Below, one piece after another: positions 62,252 to 64,000 of a DNA stretch of 64,000 nucleotides. The stretch lies in assembly GCF_001638985.1 (NCBI RefSeq), contig NW_017265135.1:1913223-1977222 (forward strand), read 5' to 3'. Origin of the DNA: Phycomyces blakesleeanus NRRL 1555(-) (lineage: Eukaryota > Mucoromycota > Mucoromycetes > Mucorales > Phycomycetaceae). Numbering within the stretch: position 1 is the stretch's first letter; every line of letters begins with the position of its first letter. Both the position numbers and the translations under genes were made by a program. Below the pieces are notes generated by a model. That model did not search any database, had not been told where the DNA came from, and saw nothing but the letters and a program-made list of their open reading frames with translations.

Positions 62252-64000
62252 ATGGAAGGAAGACCAAAGCGACATGGTGCTGTAGATAAAGACTATAGAG
62301 AACGTAAAAGATTGAGAAAGGAGGAAAAGGTATTTTATATAAATGTAGAATGTATAGTTAAGATTGATATGCCGCAAACTAGAGTATAATTGAAATATTT
62401 TTTTTTCACTCTTGTCTATTACCTTGGGTTGGCTTACAATTTAATTATGTGCGAATTTACTCCCGTGCAACTCTCTAGTTTTATAATGCCAAAGAAATCC
62501 AAGAAGAATATGAATACGACGAAGACGATAATATTATTATGTCCATGGGAAGACAGCTCCTCAAAGAACTCAACGGATTGAAGGATACTGAAGAGTATGT
62601 GATACTAGCCAAAATATAAGTGTATCCCTGTATTATCTTACCCATTTTTTTTAAAAAAAAATTGATATTAGTGATGACCATTTTTTATGTACTCACTTTT
62701 TCAAGCTCCCGTCAAAGAAGTTGTATGCTGATTATTATGAAATTATTAAGCAACCCATTGCGCTTAGTACTATCGAGGTAAGTGCAGCATTAATGTTATT
62801 ATTATTATTATCAAACTCATAATAATCTATGGAATATTAGACAAAGATAGAAAGAAAGGAATACACATCGCTTGCTCAGATAAAAACAGATCTTGACCTT
62901 ATGGTTGCTAATGCAAAGAAATATAATATGAAAGAGTCTCAAGTATATCAAGATGCTGTTCAAATTCAAGTAAGGGGATATCTTTAAGCACCTCAAATCC
63001 AGGAAACTTACAAATACTGTGTTGCTTTTCCGATATAGAAATTTGTCAAGCCATGGCAACAAGATATCAGAAGAGAGGAAGCTAGACGACGTGAGAAGCA
63101 ACCTATAGCTAACACCAACATTGTCAAAAGCAAGGCTATTCTTAAATTTCCCAGAGAAGCCTTTGAAAGTCGCCAAACCACACCAGAAAACAAGATAAAA
63201 ACAATAAAATTAAAAGCAGTGGATAAGCAGATAAATAAGAAAGGTAAGTAACGGTATAATATGAAAGTGAAAGGAAAACTATGAGAAGACTTATACAAGA
63301 ACTATTTGTTATACCATCAGATTCTCCTTTACATGAACTCATGGCCGCTATTAGCAAGCGAGAAACTAAAACCGCCCTAACAATTCTAGAATCTGAACCT
63401 GCGATAGATCCAAACGAACTTGTGGAAGTTGAGATGTTTAATTATAAATTTACATGGGGTCCACTACATGCAGCAGCCTATTACGGAGACGTCAAGGTGT
63501 GCCAAGAACTTGTCCGTCGTGGTGCTAATATTGAATTGAGCGATACTTGGAATTCAGCTACACCTTTGGGATGGGCGGCATTCGGAGGTTTGTGTATAAT
63601 GAACATGGTAGATATTGTGTGTTAACTTTTTATTCTAGAGAAGGACAAGGTTGTGAAGCTGTTTGTGGAGAATTACAACGCGAACATAAATGCCAAAAAT
63701 AAATATGGACAGGTAGCACTTGAAGTTGTATCTGATCCAGATGACCCACGATGGATCGGTCTATTAAAACCTCCCTTCCATGTAAGTGATTTTTTGTCTG
63801 AATTATTAGAAATAAGCAAATTAGTATTCTAGCTCTTCTTATTCTGAGCTTTTCTAGACCGCTTCTCCAAAGATTCCAGAATCAAAGCCAACAGAGGAGA
63901 GAGTAGCACCCATACTAGTACTGAAACAACCTGCACCAGTAGTAAAAACGGCTGTTTCAGAACATCACAGTATATCGTCTGATCCTGGGTCATCTTACCA
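62252..64000 (+). CDS. Bromodomain and ankyrin-repeat protein, truncated by the window end
   Basis: Eight exons seen (62252-62329, 62479-62594, 62672-62777, 62841-62969, 63039-63243, 63321-63587, 63639-63781, 63858 to window end); the stop lies beyond 64000. The first ~26 residues are very basic (KRHGAVDKDYRERKRLRKEEK). A bromodomain covers about 45-140 (FFKLPSKKLYADYYEIIKQPIALSTI, then DLDLMVANAKKYNMKESQVYQDA), so it should read acetyl-lysine. A basic linker follows. Ankyrin repeats fill about 215-330 (WGPLHAAAYYGDVKVCQELVRRGANIE; ATPLGWAAFGEKDKVVKLF). The bromodomain resembles those of RSC/polybromo subunits; an ankyrin partner suggests a chromatin-remodelling complex subunit, which I infer. 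Confidence 0.88.

Overview
This window is nuclear DNA of an early-diverging fungus, most likely a member of the Mucoromycota. I infer this from several things: many short introns (about 50-130 nt, roughly 109 in 19 multi-exon gene models), very AT-rich intergenic DNA full of microsatellites, a STE12 factor that carries C2H2 zinc fingers, a HEN1 small-RNA methyltransferase, and an apparent U12-type AT-AC intron. The genus cannot be fixed from the sequence alone. No tRNA, rRNA, CRISPR array or bacterial-style operon was seen. All splice sites below were read by eye, and each multi-exon model was checked for an open reading frame across every junction.

Layout. 1-4.9 kb: gene-free, with a near-perfect ~400 bp inverted repeat around a 338 bp spacer. 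4.9-12.2 kb: a secreted fasciclin protein (-), an intronless STE12 factor (+) and N-myristoyltransferase (+). 12.5-17.7 kb: an unrecognised gene (-), p47/Shp1 cofactor of Cdc48 (+) and a Crz1-like zinc-finger protein (-). 20.0-21.8 kb: a TBC1D20/Gyp8-type Rab GAP with one U12-type and one GC-AG intron. 25.1-29.1 kb: a small C2H2 protein, then a SMYD-type SET/MYND methyltransferase convergent with a MEPCE/Bin3 RNA-capping methyltransferase. 30.4-34.1 kb: a peroxin-like protein with a C1 domain, head-to-head with HEN1. 36.2-43.3 kb: SERINC/TMS1 convergent with an OSH3-type oxysterol-binding protein, then a penta-EF-hand protein. 45.1-53.4 kb: NUDT12/NPY1 (flanked on both sides by small inverted-repeat elements), VPS53 and cyclase-associated protein, all on the minus strand. 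54.0-56.4 kb: an F-box/EF-hand protein and dynactin p25. 58.6-61.8 kb: a secreted subtilase. 62.3 kb to the end: a truncated bromodomain/ankyrin gene.

The content is mainly housekeeping: membrane traffic (TBC1D20, VPS53, OSH3, p47), lipid and peroxisome biology (peroxin, NUDT12, SERINC), actin and dynein (CAP, p25), RNA end modification (HEN1, MEPCE), and transcription. There is no obvious metabolic or defence cluster. The most interesting signals are the minor-spliceosome intron, an unusually high share of GC-AG introns (6 of about 109), a C1 domain fused to a Pex24/dysferlin peroxin, a degenerate lipid-binding signature in the OSH3 homologue, and three inverted-repeat elements.
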